Of a stretch of DNA of 64,000 bases, positions 42,453 through 51,740 are shown piece by piece. The stretch's first letter is position 1; every line of letters begins with the position of its first letter. Position numbers and translations under genes: made by a program. Source of the DNA: Alkalihalobacillus sp. AL-G (GTDB taxonomy: Bacteria; Bacillota; Bacilli; Bacillales; Fictibacillaceae). The stretch spans positions 1,364,001 through 1,428,000 of the forward strand of contig NZ_CP094656.1 in NCBI RefSeq assembly GCF_030643805.1, written 5' to 3'. The notes under the pieces are model-generated. The model ran no database searches. It was given only the letters and a program-made list of their open reading frames with translations, and was not told the origin of the DNA.

Positions 42453-43182
42453 AACGATTACTTTTGAAGCTTTGAAAACCGTTCTTGAAAAGGCAGCAGT
42501 GACCATTCCTTTTGAAAATTTATCGATCATAACCAAGAACACAAAAGAAATTACGAGGGAAAACCTGATTGAGAAGCTATTGGTAAATAATGAAGGTGGC
42601 CTATGCTATGAACTAAATCCGCTTCTTTATTTTTTCCTTGTTGAAAGTGGCTTTGATGCAAGGTTGATTCGAGGAGAGGTTTTCAATAATGAAAAAAATG
42701 CGTGGTCGGACCTTGGCAGAACCCATGTTGCCATTCTTTTGAATCATGATGGGGAGACTTATTTGATCGATTCTGGCTTTGGGGGAAACTTGCCGTTAAT
42801 ACCCGTTCCTTTGACCGGAGAGATCGTCACCTCTCGAAATGGTGAGTTCCGAGTTAAGAAAGAAGAAACCGATTTTGGTGATTTTATCCTTGAAATGAAA
42901 TTGAAGAATAAGCATTCAAATTGGAACATCGGATACGCCTTTGATTCGAAACATCCTGTATCTCATGTATGTGAATTCGATGAGATCCAATCGATCCTGA
43001 TTCATAAGGAAGAATCTCCTTTTAACAAAAGACCTCTCATCACTCAGCTCACTAAAAACGGGAATAAGACGTTGACGAATACAACGTTTACAAAAATGGT
43101 GGATGGTATTTCTACGAAAGAAGAAATCGACAGCAATGGATTCAATGAATACGCAAAACTGCACTTCGGGATGGAACTGTAA
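42400..43182 (+). CDS. nat: Arylamine N-acetyltransferase
   Basis: 260 residues from ATG 42400 behind GGGGGT. The catalytic triad is visible: Cys69 (GGLCYELN), His109 (GRTHVAIL), Asp124 (YLIDSGFGG). N-terminal RIGYPENETITFEAL is typical. Soluble; transfers acetyl from acetyl-CoA to arylamines or hydrazines. It overlaps the TmrB-like gene by 53 bp, so the two are probably co-transcribed. Confidence 0.92.
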   Translation: MTDLNRLFRKRIGYPENETITFEALKTVLEKAAVTIPFENLSIITKNTKEITRENLIEKLLVNNEGGLCYELNPLLYFFLVESGFDARLIRGEVFNNEKNAWSDLGRTHVAILLNHDGETYLIDSGFGGNLPLIPVPLTGEIVTSRNGEFRVKKEETDFGDFILEMKLKNKHSNWNIGYAFDSKHPVSHVCEFDEIQSILIHKEESPFNKRPLITQLTKNGNKTLTNTTFTKMVDGISTKEEIDSNGFNEYAKLHFGMEL

Positions 43183-43280
43183 ATGTACATGGAAAGCTGA
43201 TTTTTTAAAACTAGTAGAATTGTAAATTGCAGGATACAGTTGATCCAGTTGAAGTATTGATTGAGGTTTGGTGAACCATT

Positions 43281-44046
43281 ATGGATGAAATGCAAGTCAG
43301 AATGACTGAAAAAGCGATTAACTATATGAAAGAGAATTTTGAAGAAGATCTGACGACAGAGGAACTTGCACGGTATGTCGGTTATAGCCCGTTTCATTTT
43401 ACCAGAGTCTTCAAAAGTGTTACAGGTGTAACGCCACGCCACTTTCTGTCCGCACTCAGAATCGAGGCTGGGAAACATAAGATCATCAACTCATCTTCAT
43501 CCGGTTTTGAAATCCATGCTGAGCGTCGGTTTCAGAAGCATGGGTACATTCAGCACACGATTCAAAAAAACAGTTGGACTTTCACCGAAAGACTTCCGAG
43601 ATAATGTGATTAAACTACATTGTTTCACAAATCAGTATGAACCGGAAAATCGAATGGATTTGCAAGGGAAAAATCCTTCAATAACGTGTCACATCAAGTC
43701 ACCTAATCATTTCAAAGGTCTTATTTTCATTGGGTTATTTCCACGTCCTATCCCTGACCAGAAGCCGATAATGGGAACAGCGATTAGTCATCATCAAAAT
43801 GTTGTTTCCTTTACAGAAATTCCTGATGGATCCTTTTATATATTAGCGGCCGCTTTGCCTTGGAGTTTAAATCCGAAAGATTACTTTTTAGCTGATTCCT
43901 ATTTAAGAGGGAGGTCAGATGCGTGTTTCCAAGTTTCTAGAGATACAGAGCTCAAAGTGATCATCAAGATAAGGGAACCGTTGCCATACGACCCACCTAT
44001 TTTGATTAATTTACCGCTGCTATTATTTGAAAAGGAGAAAACATAG
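43281..44046 (+). pseudogene. AraC family regulator, frameshifted
   Basis: Two overlapping ORFs together make one AraC-type protein. 43281-43500 gives the first helix-turn-helix (EELARYVGYSPFHFTRVFKSVTGVTPRHFL), and the second frame from about 43498 gives VLKSMLSVGFRSMGTFSTRFKKTVGLSPKDFRD and then a roughly 140-residue C-terminal domain. An extra base (or loss of two) in ATCTTCATCCGG near 43490-43503 causes the shift. The DNA-binding domain is therefore split. Either a true pseudogene or a sequencing error. Confidence 0.75.
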
Positions 44047-44115
44047 CAATCTAGAAGAAGTTCTGTGTACATAAGTTTGATAGATTAGAAATATACGATG
44101 TAAGGAGGTAGTGCC

Positions 44116-44478
44116 ATGTTAAATAAGATTTGTGTCCTGACAGTGAAAGTACATAACATGAATGAAGCTTTGGATTTTTATACGAACGTGTTAGGTTTCA
44201 AGGTGTCGAAGCGTTATGGTGAAAAAATCGTTAGCTTAGTAAACACAGATTATCCGATCGTACTGGAGGAAGAGGAGGGTCGTTCATCAAGATCAGGTCA
44301 AGGTGTCTTGTTTGGGCTTGTTTCTGAAAACTTGAATGAAGATATTGAGTTTCTAAAATCGAAGGGTGCTCCAGTCATGTTCGATGAACCGCGTCCATGC
44401 CCACCAGGTCTATATACGGTTATTAAGGACCCTTCTGGAAACGAAATCGAACTATTGGAATTCTCGAGTGAAAGCTAG
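44116..44478 (+). CDS. VOC (glyoxalase/bleomycin resistance) family protein
   Basis: 120 residues, ATG behind AAGGAGG. Typical VOC pattern: TVKVHNMNEALDFYTNVLGFKV, then GLYTVIKDPSGNEIELLEF with the metal-ligand Glu region. Substrate unknown. First of three consecutive small genes (VOC, SRPBCC, VOC). Confidence 0.87.
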   Translation: MLNKICVLTVKVHNMNEALDFYTNVLGFKVSKRYGEKIVSLVNTDYPIVLEEEEGRSSRSGQGVLFGLVSENLNEDIEFLKSKGAPVMFDEPRPCPPGLYTVIKDPSGNEIELLEFSSES

Positions 44479-44490
44479 GTGGAATGAATT

Positions 44491-44952
44491 TTGAAAAACG
44501 TACCAGCAATCAATCATAAGACGTTGATACGTATAGATGCTGATAAAGTGTATGAAACCTTAACTACAGGAGCAGGGTGGGATGCTTGGTTTACGGATGG
44601 AACAAGAGTGGATATTGAAGACGGGGTAGGTGAAATCCGATTAGTATGGAAAAAATGGGGACCTGACAGCGTGACTGCTGAGGATGGTGGAACCATTACC
44701 AAAGCAGAACCTAATCAATGTTTTGAATTCCAATGGTCACCTGGAAAAGAGCTGGTTACGACCGTGAATTTCCAGCTTGAGGAAGTGGAGGATGGAACCG
44801 TTGTTACTGTAACTGAAACAGGCTATGATGTTGAAAATCTGTCTACGTGTATAATGTGTGCAACAGGCTGGGGTGAAGCTCTTACACTTCTGAAATTTTA
44901 CCTGGAGCACGGAATTTCAGTGAACCATCGAGAGGAGGAGATAAAACGATGA
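44491..44952 (+). CDS. SRPBCC domain protein (AHSA1-like)
   Basis: 153 residues, TTG start behind AGGTGGA. SRPBCC fold with GAGWDAWFTDG, CFEFQWSPGKELVTTVNFQLEE and VVTVTETGY. The stop overlaps the next VOC gene by 4 bp (ATGA). Ligand unknown. Confidence 0.8.
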   Translation: MKNVPAINHKTLIRIDADKVYETLTTGAGWDAWFTDGTRVDIEDGVGEIRLVWKKWGPDSVTAEDGGTITKAEPNQCFEFQWSPGKELVTTVNFQLEEVEDGTVVTVTETGYDVENLSTCIMCATGWGEALTLLKFYLEHGISVNHREEEIKR

Positions 44953-45335
44953 TTTACGAAATGACATTTCAAGTACGTGTTTCAGACTATGAGGAAGGTC
45001 TGCATTGGTATCAAACATTGCTTAACCGTGAACCGGATTTCGTTCCGCATGATGGATTTGCAGAATGGGAACTTATTCCTGGTAGTTGGCTTCAGGTAGC
45101 GGAAGGCATTCCAACAGAAGGGAATGGACCGATGCGTTTCGGGGTTAACGATATTGAGGGTGAACGGGAACGTTTGAAGCGGGAACTTCAGGTGGAACAT
45201 TTTGAAATCGCTTCACGAGATGAGGTGCCAGTGAAATGGGCGACGTTTTTGGATCCATGGGGTAATCGAATCGGATTTTTCGAGTATAAAAATGAAGCCG
45301 AAATGAACGAGCGAATCCAGATGATCTTAAAGTAG
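44949..45335 (+). CDS. VOC family protein
   Basis: 128 residues, ATG behind GAGAGGAG, overlapping the previous stop. VOC marks: MTFQVRVSDYEEGLHWYQTLLN at the N-terminus and WATFLDPWGNRIGFFEY near the end. Translationally coupled with the SRPBCC gene. Confidence 0.85.
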   Translation: MIYEMTFQVRVSDYEEGLHWYQTLLNREPDFVPHDGFAEWELIPGSWLQVAEGIPTEGNGPMRFGVNDIEGERERLKRELQVEHFEIASRDEVPVKWATFLDPWGNRIGFFEYKNEAEMNERIQMILK

Positions 45336-45349
45336 AACATATACGATTT

Positions 45350-45385
45350 CCAAGAGTCTATTTCACAGAATAGGCTCTTTTTGTA
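45350..45385 (+). terminator. Rho-independent terminator
   Basis: AAGAGTCTATT pairs with GAATAGGCTCTT (one bulge) and is followed by TTTTG. Ends the VOC-SRPBCC-VOC run. Confidence 0.75.
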
Positions 45386-45504
45386 TGGTATAAATAGATT
45401 CAGGGAAAATTTTTTTATGAATTAAAACTATTTGTTGTAAAGCTACGAATATAAGAGTAGCTAAGGAAAGTTGCAGCGTATGATTGGATGTGATTGCGGA
45501 CGTT

Positions 45505-46056
45505 ATGAACCAAGAACTGAAATGGATAAAATCGATTAAGAAGCATTCAAGTGAGAGTTCCGCAAATCAGCTTGTACATAAGTATTATAAGGAGATCTTT
45601 GCGTTTGTGTATAAGCAAACTTTGGATCAGGAGCTTGCAAAGGATATTACTCAAGAGATTTTCATTAGTATGCTAAGAACGGTTCACAGCTTTGATGGAA
45701 GAGCATCATTTCGCACGTGGCTTTATAAAGTGGCGAATTCCCGATTGATTGATTTCTACCGGTCAAAATTTTATAGGCAGCAAAAACAAACGGAAGAGAT
45801 TCAAGAGGAATCATTATATGAACCAGATGACTTTACAGTCGATGTGGAAACGAAGGAACATGCAGAACTAGTTCTCAAAGAGCTAGCACGTTTTGATCAA
45901 GAGCTCCAACACATTGTCCGGTTGAAAATTTATGGACAGTACACATTTGCTGAGATTGCAGCAAGTACAGAAATTACCGAGTCGACTGTGAAAACCAAGT
46001 ATTACGCGACCATCCGTAAGCTTCAACAACGGTTAAAGGAGGATGAAAATGAATAG
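45505..46056 (+). CDS. ECF RNA polymerase sigma factor
   Basis: 183 residues from ATG 45505, preferred because GGATGTGAT at 45487-45495 is suitably spaced; an in-frame TTG at 45484 is the alternative. Region 2 (YYKEIFAFVYKQTLDQELAKDITQEIFIS) and region 4 (LARFDQELQHIVRLKIYGQYTFAEIAAST..TVKTKYYATIRKL) are complete. It overlaps the next gene, a membrane protein likely to be its anti-sigma factor, and heads an operon that includes an ABC-2 transporter. The promoter was not clear. Confidence 0.88.
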   Translation: MNQELKWIKSIKKHSSESSANQLVHKYYKEIFAFVYKQTLDQELAKDITQEIFISMLRTVHSFDGRASFRTWLYKVANSRLIDFYRSKFYRQQKQTEEIQEESLYEPDDFTVDVETKEHAELVLKELARFDQELQHIVRLKIYGQYTFAEIAASTEITESTVKTKYYATIRKLQQRLKEDENE

Positions 46057-46807
46057 AGATTGGAAAAATATCCCTTACCCTGATGAAGAAACCATATCAA
46101 AAGAGGTTCGCACAATTGTTGCAGATGGACTTGATCCAAAGGCATCCTTTTGGTCGTATCTAGTAACGATGTACCGACACGTTGGATTCCGTCATGTTTT
46201 TCATGATTTAACGGAGATTCTTTTTACACTATTTGTTTTAGTTGCAGTCTTGCTTACATTCGGATTAAGTATTTCTGATTGGGTCGAGCTTGAGAATATC
46301 AACTTGTATACAGCTATCTTCATTTGGTCACCGATTACATATGCTGTGATGGCATATCTGTTCATTTTCAATCAAAAACAGAAACCGTCATATGAGGTGG
46401 AGATGACTTGTAAGTATAATCTACACCAATTGGCTGCGTTCCGAATGCTCGCATTCAGTGTCATCAGTATGATCATGAATGGTGTTTTGATCTATTTTCT
46501 GATGATACAGCAGGAGTTGAATTATTTCTATGCAATTTTGTTATCAAGTACTTCCTTGTTTGTGTTTGCTGTAGTGTTTCTACTTGTTCAACTCCATGCG
46601 AAATCCCCACAGCCAAAATTGATGATCGCATCTGGTTGGGTGATTGGGAACCTAGTTGTATCCTATTACAGCACAGAGTTCTACCTTAACTTCCTCACCC
46701 ATATTCCGTTTTATGTATATGGGGTAATCGCAGTAAGTAGCATTGTTCTATATTATAAAAAACTTAATGAATTGTTGTTTGCCACACGGATGAAAGGATT
46801 GATTTAA
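46049..46807 (+). CDS. Membrane protein, probable anti-sigma factor
   Basis: 252 residues from ATG 46049 behind AAAGGAGG (ATG 46043 is too close). A cytoplasmic N-terminus of about 50 residues (WKNIPYPDEETISKEV) is followed by six hydrophobic segments. Its overlap with the ECF gene and its soluble N-terminus suggest an anti-sigma role of the kind seen in SigY/YxlC-like systems; this is inference. Stops one base before the ABC ATPase start. Confidence 0.65.
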   Translation: MNRDWKNIPYPDEETISKEVRTIVADGLDPKASFWSYLVTMYRHVGFRHVFHDLTEILFTLFVLVAVLLTFGLSISDWVELENINLYTAIFIWSPITYAVMAYLFIFNQKQKPSYEVEMTCKYNLHQLAAFRMLAFSVISMIMNGVLIYFLMIQQELNYFYAILLSSTSLFVFAVVFLLVQLHAKSPQPKLMIASGWVIGNLVVSYYSTEFYLNFLTHIPFYVYGVIAVSSIVLYYKKLNELLFATRMKGLI

Positions 46808-47692
46808 ATGCTCGTTATCAATGAGGTCAGTAAGCAATTCGGAAACTTCACTGCATTAGAGAATATTAATCTCGAGTTTGAAAACGGGGTGTACGGCTTG
46901 TTGGCGCCAAATGGTGCTGGAAAAACGACTTTGATTAAAATGCTCGTGACGCTGTTGTTTCCGACAAATGGTGATATTTTATACAACGGAACTGAGGTTA
47001 CGAAGCTTGATGAACAATACCGTGATAAACTCGGTTATCTTCCACAAGAATTCGGCTATTATAAAAATTACACGCCAGAGAAGTATTTAATGTATTTATC
47101 AGCGCTAAAAGGAATCGATAAAAACGAGGCGAAACGGAAAATTTCTGAGCTGTTGAGGCTCGTCGGTTTGGCGGACGTTACGAGAAAAAAGATGAAAAAG
47201 TTTTCGGGTGGGATGATCCAGCGTGTTGGAATTGCTCAAGCGATGTTGAACGATCCGAAGATCCTGATTCTTGATGAACCGACCGCTGGACTGGACCCAA
47301 AGGAGCGTGCGCGTTTCCGGAAGCTATTGACAGAACTTGCCCGTGATCGAATCATCATCCTATCGACTCATATTGTATCGGATGTTGAGTCGATTGCAAA
47401 TGAAATCATCATGATCAAGGACAAAACCATTTTATATAATGATACAATCCCTAATATTTGTGACATTTTAGCGGACTCGATTTACGAAACGGACGTATCT
47501 TTTTCAGAAGCTGATTCGTTTCGTAACAAGTATATGTCGATTGAAGAGAGGCAGGATGGAGGTCAAATGACGATTCGGTTTATTTCAAGGGATAAGGCAC
47601 TACCAGAATGGAGAAAGGTGAAACCGACGTTGGAGGACGTGTTTTTACACGTTTATGAGGACGACATGACGTTAGCTGGCAGCACTCAATGA
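46808..47692 (+). CDS. ABC transporter ATP-binding protein
   Basis: 294 residues. Walker A LAPNGAGKTTLIK (Ala in place of the common Gly before Pro), Q-loop LPQEFGYY, signature FSGGMIQRVGIAQAM and Walker B ILILDEPTAGLDP. Third gene of the ECF operon; it overlaps the next permease gene by 4 bp (ATGA). Confidence 0.92.
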   Translation: MLVINEVSKQFGNFTALENINLEFENGVYGLLAPNGAGKTTLIKMLVTLLFPTNGDILYNGTEVTKLDEQYRDKLGYLPQEFGYYKNYTPEKYLMYLSALKGIDKNEAKRKISELLRLVGLADVTRKKMKKFSGGMIQRVGIAQAMLNDPKILILDEPTAGLDPKERARFRKLLTELARDRIIILSTHIVSDVESIANEIIMIKDKTILYNDTIPNICDILADSIYETDVSFSEADSFRNKYMSIEERQDGGQMTIRFISRDKALPEWRKVKPTLEDVFLHVYEDDMTLAGSTQ

Positions 47693-48945
47693 TTATCAAG
47701 CATGAATTATCGAAGATTGCCCGAACGTTAATCCTACCAGCACTTATCGGGTTTTTCATAGTTCTGAACATATTCATTGTGATGAGTCATTCGGATATTA
47801 AAGAGGATCTGGCTGTATTGAGCAATCTCGTTGATACGTATGGGTATGAAGTGGACGACGGGATGTTGACGGAGTTCGGGGCAGATTATAAACAGAAAGT
47901 CGCATGGGTAAACCAGGTTGCGCCAGATAAAGGGGAGCCTTATCAGCATCCATCAGAGCTACTGTCCGATGATGAATTCCGGTTCGATAATATACTTAGT
48001 GAATCAGAATTTCAGAAGCTTTTGAAGTATGGCTTGATAGAGGGTTACTACCGAACCGCACAAAACATTGATGAAACTTACCAAGATATCAACTTAGAAG
48101 GTACGGCCAAATCGTTGATTAGAATGTATGGATTTAAGGGTGAAGCTGCTGATTCGATTCGAGATCAATTTGAACAACTAGACGTGCGTTTGGACCAACT
48201 GATCGAAAATGGTGAACATAAGAATTTGTTTTTCATGGGTAAGCTGTACCAAATGCACTCGTTGCTTTTCAAAGATTTAGGGAGAGCGCTAATCTTTGAG
48301 TTAATTATTCTCGTCGTCCTCATTACAGCTTCAATCACGAATTATGAGTTCGAAAATCGGACGCATTTGGTCAGCTACACATCGAAAAGAGGCCGAAAGC
48401 TGGTACAGAACAAGCTGGCAGCTGCAGCGATTGCGAACCTCGGTGTAATTGCTATTTTAATAGGTACAACACTCGCTGCTTATTTTTTCACTTATGATTA
48501 TACAGGTCTATGGCAAGTGCCGATCAGCAGTTATTTTAATGCGGAAATGCCGTTGCCATATATCTCTTGGTGGAATTTTTCCTTTCTCGAATATCTCGGT
48601 CTGTTCGTTCTTTGTATCACGCTATGTCAGCTGCTATTCATGGGGATCTCGTTCATTTTGTCGGTGTTTATAAAAAATACATATCTCGTATTCTTTGCAT
48701 TCGCGATTTTACTAGGTATCGGTGTGTTAATACCAGGATTTGTTCCACTTGATACCAATATGGTGTTTGCAATGTATTTTAACCCGTTTGCACTAATCAT
48801 GAATCCACACGGGTGGTGGATGGGGAACGGTGCATTTACGATCTATTCTTATTATGAAATGGCAACCATCAGTATATGGGCGTTGATTTTAGTTGTTTTG
48901 TGTGGCTTAAGTATGTACTTTTTTAATCGGCAACAATTGCAGTAA
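47689..48945 (+). CDS. ABC-2-like permease with a large extracytoplasmic loop
   Basis: 418 residues. One N-terminal hydrophobic segment (about 12-30), a soluble loop of nearly 170 residues, then five or six C-terminal segments, the layout of ABC-2/FtsX-like or lantibiotic-immunity permeases. Translationally coupled to the ATPase. Together with the next gene it forms the membrane part of the transporter. Confidence 0.78.
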   Translation: MIIKHELSKIARTLILPALIGFFIVLNIFIVMSHSDIKEDLAVLSNLVDTYGYEVDDGMLTEFGADYKQKVAWVNQVAPDKGEPYQHPSELLSDDEFRFDNILSESEFQKLLKYGLIEGYYRTAQNIDETYQDINLEGTAKSLIRMYGFKGEAADSIRDQFEQLDVRLDQLIENGEHKNLFFMGKLYQMHSLLFKDLGRALIFELIILVVLITASITNYEFENRTHLVSYTSKRGRKLVQNKLAAAAIANLGVIAILIGTTLAAYFFTYDYTGLWQVPISSYFNAEMPLPYISWWNFSFLEYLGLFVLCITLCQLLFMGISFILSVFIKNTYLVFFAFAILLGIGVLIPGFVPLDTNMVFAMYFNPFALIMNPHGWWMGNGAFTIYSYYEMATISIWALILVVLCGLSMYFFNRQQLQ

Positions 48946-48958
48946 GGGGGAGAGGATT

Positions 48959-50095
48959 ATGAGAATTGTAGGTTATGAGATTCGAAAGCTGTTGAATTGG
49001 AAAGTGCTCGGTCTCGTTTTGCTGATCAGTTTGCTTTTTTTTGAGATGTTTTTACGTTTTAATTTCGAGGTATTTCCAAACGGAAGACCCACACTTGATC
49101 ACTTCAACGTTTCCAAGCAGATGATTGACAAGTATGGAAACGAAATGGATGAAACCGAATTCAAGAATTTTAAAGTGACGTATGAAGAAGAGGTCCAAAA
49201 AGCGAGTGGCTATTTGCAATCCCGAGACGATTTTGCAGCAGTTGATGTCACGACATACGAGCAGTTCAGGGAAATGGACCTTTCAAAAGAAAAATTGAAA
49301 AAATTACATGGTGACGTTATTTTTCATGAAGAAGTCGATGTGTTTTGGGAATTGCAGGCGAGAGATAGTATAATTGAACATTATGAGAAAAGAAAAGAAA
49401 GCTTTTTGAGGAACACGAGTGAAATAGATAAACCTGCTTGGAAGGAAAATGTTGTAGAAGGTTCCTCAATAAACGCCATCCTGCCCTCCTTTGTACATGA
49501 AAACTACTTAAACCTGATAACGATGCTTGTAATCCTGATCCTTTTGAGTGTCATGATTGTGGTTGGTCGGATTCACATCACTGATCAAAAGAACAATGCC
49601 ATTCTGCTGCAGTATACGACACATTCAGGGCGGAATCTTTTTAAGAAAAAAATCGTCGCTTCCATCGTAACGGCTTTACTTATTACAACGGTGTATTTGG
49701 TTGTATTTTTTATTTTGTACTCTCAAAACGAAACTGGTGCGTTCTTTGATTCAAGTGTCCATTCCTTCGATGGTTGGTTTACTTTTTGGGTTGATATCAC
49801 GTTTTTCCAATACATTGTCTTAACTGTGTTGGGAGTGTATGTACTTGCAATAATAACCGCTGCCATTTCAACTTTTTTATCAAGGTTAGTCGGAAGTTAC
49901 ATATCGCTGATCGGGGTCCATGTCCCTGCTGCAGTGATCTTGATTTTGCTAATCCGCGAGTTCCTTATCAGGAATCTGATGAGTATTCAATATCCGATGT
50001 ACTTAACGGTATGTACATACACAGGATTGCTGATACTTGGCAGTGCTCTATTAATTTTAAGATGGATAAAAGAACGTCGAATAGATATTGTTTAA
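48959..50095 (+). CDS. ABC-2-like permease with a large extracytoplasmic loop
   Basis: 378 residues with the same layout as the preceding permease: an N-terminal anchor (about 14-32), a loop of about 140 residues, then five segments. GRIHITDQKNNAILLQYTTHSGRN and its counterpart in the first permease (NYEFENRTHLVSYTSKRGRK) are equivalent cytoplasmic signatures. ATG behind AAGGGGGAG. Last gene of the ECF-ABC operon. Confidence 0.78.
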   Translation: MRIVGYEIRKLLNWKVLGLVLLISLLFFEMFLRFNFEVFPNGRPTLDHFNVSKQMIDKYGNEMDETEFKNFKVTYEEEVQKASGYLQSRDDFAAVDVTTYEQFREMDLSKEKLKKLHGDVIFHEEVDVFWELQARDSIIEHYEKRKESFLRNTSEIDKPAWKENVVEGSSINAILPSFVHENYLNLITMLVILILLSVMIVVGRIHITDQKNNAILLQYTTHSGRNLFKKKIVASIVTALLITTVYLVVFFILYSQNETGAFFDSSVHSFDGWFTFWVDITFFQYIVLTVLGVYVLAIITAAISTFLSRLVGSYISLIGVHVPAAVILILLIREFLIRNLMSIQYPMYLTVCTYTGLLILGSALLILRWIKERRIDIV

Positions 50096-50182
50096 ATAAA
50101 AGTATTACCCCTAGGCTTATATTGTGTAGAGGCTTTTCGGAGGGCAATCTATAAGCGTTCCGGTGGTTCTTTCACTTTAGTC

Positions 50183-50308
50183 CGCCGAACTATTCGTTCT
50201 AAGCGCCGGACTTTAGGGTTTAACCGCCGGACTTTTACAGATGAGCGCCGAACTGCACCCCTCAAGCGCCGAACTTTGGCTGTTAGCCGCCGAACCGACA
50301 TAAATAAT
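50183..50308. repeat. Six tandem units of exactly 21 bp with conserved CGCCGRAC
   Basis: CGCCGAAC or CGCCGGAC begins at 50183, 50204, 50225, 50246, 50267 and 50288, with a constant 21-bp period. The 13 bases between cores vary, with a bias to end in AAG/GAG/AAC. The array is between the ABC operon and the NERD gene and far more GC-rich than its flanks. Confidence 0.85.
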
Positions 50309-50342
50309 ACCCATTTTTAGAGCAATAAAAAAGATAAAAGGG

Positions 50343-50367
50343 ATTTTTCTACATTTGTAGAAAAATA
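50343..50367. repeat. Hairpin upstream of the NERD gene
   Basis: ATTTTTCTACA / TGTAGAAAAAT with a short TT loop, 30 bp upstream of the NERD start. AT-rich and without a GC core, so it may be an operator rather than a terminator. Confidence 0.45.
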
Positions 50368-50397
50368 CAATGAATCAAATAAAAAGGAAGTGGTTCA

Positions 50398-51366
50398 TTG
50401 AATATCAAAGAATGTGCAAAGCCTCTCCAACTTCTAAAACTAGAAGCTTTGGACAAAAGAATCCCGATTGAACATGTAAAACACAAAATAATTATTGGCT
50501 CATTAGTTCGTTATCGAGCTGGGTTCAAAGGCGAGCAATCCATAAACTACTACTTATCTTTACTCCCACCGGAACACTACCTCTTTTTCCACAATGTTCG
50601 ACTGTATGATGGTTCACACTATTTTCAAATTGATACTCTTATACTTACGAAGCACTATCTATTGATTTTAGAAGTGAAAAATATAGCAGGTACTATTGTA
50701 TTTAATCATGTAACGAAGCAATTAGTTCGGATGATTAATGAGAAAGAAGAAGCCTTTAAATATCCAATAATTCAAAATGAAGCTCAACTAGCACATATGA
50801 AAAAATGGTTGAAATTGCACAAATTGCCTTCAATTCCAGTAGAAGGGCTTGTAGTTATCGCTAACGAAAATACCGTTATTAAAACATCTGACCAATCACC
50901 TCACTTTTCAGATGAAGTCGTTCCAAGTCCAGCATTACCTGATCAAATTAGGAAGCTTGATAAAAAATATCAGTCTGTTAAAAAATCAAAGAAAGTTCTG
51001 GAGAAACTATCCCAAAAAATTTTGGCGCAGAATTCTGAACTTGATCAAAATATATTGAATCAGTTCGAGATTACAAAAGAAGATCTTATTACAGGAGTAC
51101 AATGCCAAGGATGTACAAACTACTCTATGGTTCGAATCGACAGAATGTGGAAGTGCTCACACTGTGAAATACAGTCAAAAGATGCACATGTTTCTGCATT
51201 ATTAGATTATTCACTCCTCATTTCCCCTACAATATCCAATCGTGAGGCACGACAATTTCTCCAAATAAGTTCTCCTGACATTGCCAAAAGAATCCTGAGT
51301 AAATATCCAGTTGCAGAATCGGGTCGTACTTGCAATCGAAGGTACATTCTCCGACCACATATCTAG
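50398..51366 (+). CDS. NERD (nuclease-related) domain protein
   Basis: 322 residues, TTG start behind AAGGAAGTGG. The NERD domain is at about residues 38-150: GFKGEQSINYYLSLL, FQIDTLILTKHYLLILEVKN with the Asp and the Glu-x-Lys of a restriction-like active site. A zinc-ribbon-like C-terminal part (CQGCTNYS..WKCSHCE) follows. Function is unproven in Bacillus; NERD proteins are suspected nucleases in DNA processing. Confidence 0.85.
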   Translation: MNIKECAKPLQLLKLEALDKRIPIEHVKHKIIIGSLVRYRAGFKGEQSINYYLSLLPPEHYLFFHNVRLYDGSHYFQIDTLILTKHYLLILEVKNIAGTIVFNHVTKQLVRMINEKEEAFKYPIIQNEAQLAHMKKWLKLHKLPSIPVEGLVVIANENTVIKTSDQSPHFSDEVVPSPALPDQIRKLDKKYQSVKKSKKVLEKLSQKILAQNSELDQNILNQFEITKEDLITGVQCQGCTNYSMVRIDRMWKCSHCEIQSKDAHVSALLDYSLLISPTISNREARQFLQISSPDIAKRILSKYPVAESGRTCNRRYILRPHI

Positions 51367-51392
51367 CCTTGTTTTAACATATGATAATTCTC

Positions 51393-51550
51393 TTAACCTA
51401 CGTTAAACTGGTATCCTATTGCGAAAATCAGAAAAGCGAATAGTAAAGTAATGAGGCCTGTGAAATATAAGTGAAATAATCACTGGATACTCCGATTGCA
51501 AATCCAATCAACATTACTATAGAAATAAACCTCATCAGTTTTAACAACAT
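51393..51550 (-). pseudogene. Small membrane protein, apparently frameshifted
   Basis: ATG 51550 follows GTAGGAGGG and opens a 40-aa ORF ending at 51428: MLLKLMRFISIVMLIGFAIGVSSDYF then an unlikely tail. In the neighbouring frame the sequence continues as FTGLITLLFAFLIFAIGYQFNVG to TAA 51393, giving a second hydrophobic helix. A one-base indel near 51462 would restore a protein of about 50 residues with two helices. It lies in the gap between the NERD and MBL genes. Confidence 0.5.
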
Positions 51551-51740
51551 GCATTTCCCTCCTACTTTTAAAAACACTCTATTTTTTACAGAAACCACCT
51601 ACCTTAGGACTGTTTTAACGATAACAATCCGTTAATATTTACGACTATCGATGTAGAAAGGTTCATTCGTTTGGATGTTTTTCTGCTGGGATCCGTTATT
51701 TAAGATAAAGATATAAATCAGTTATGAGGAGTGGAGTATT

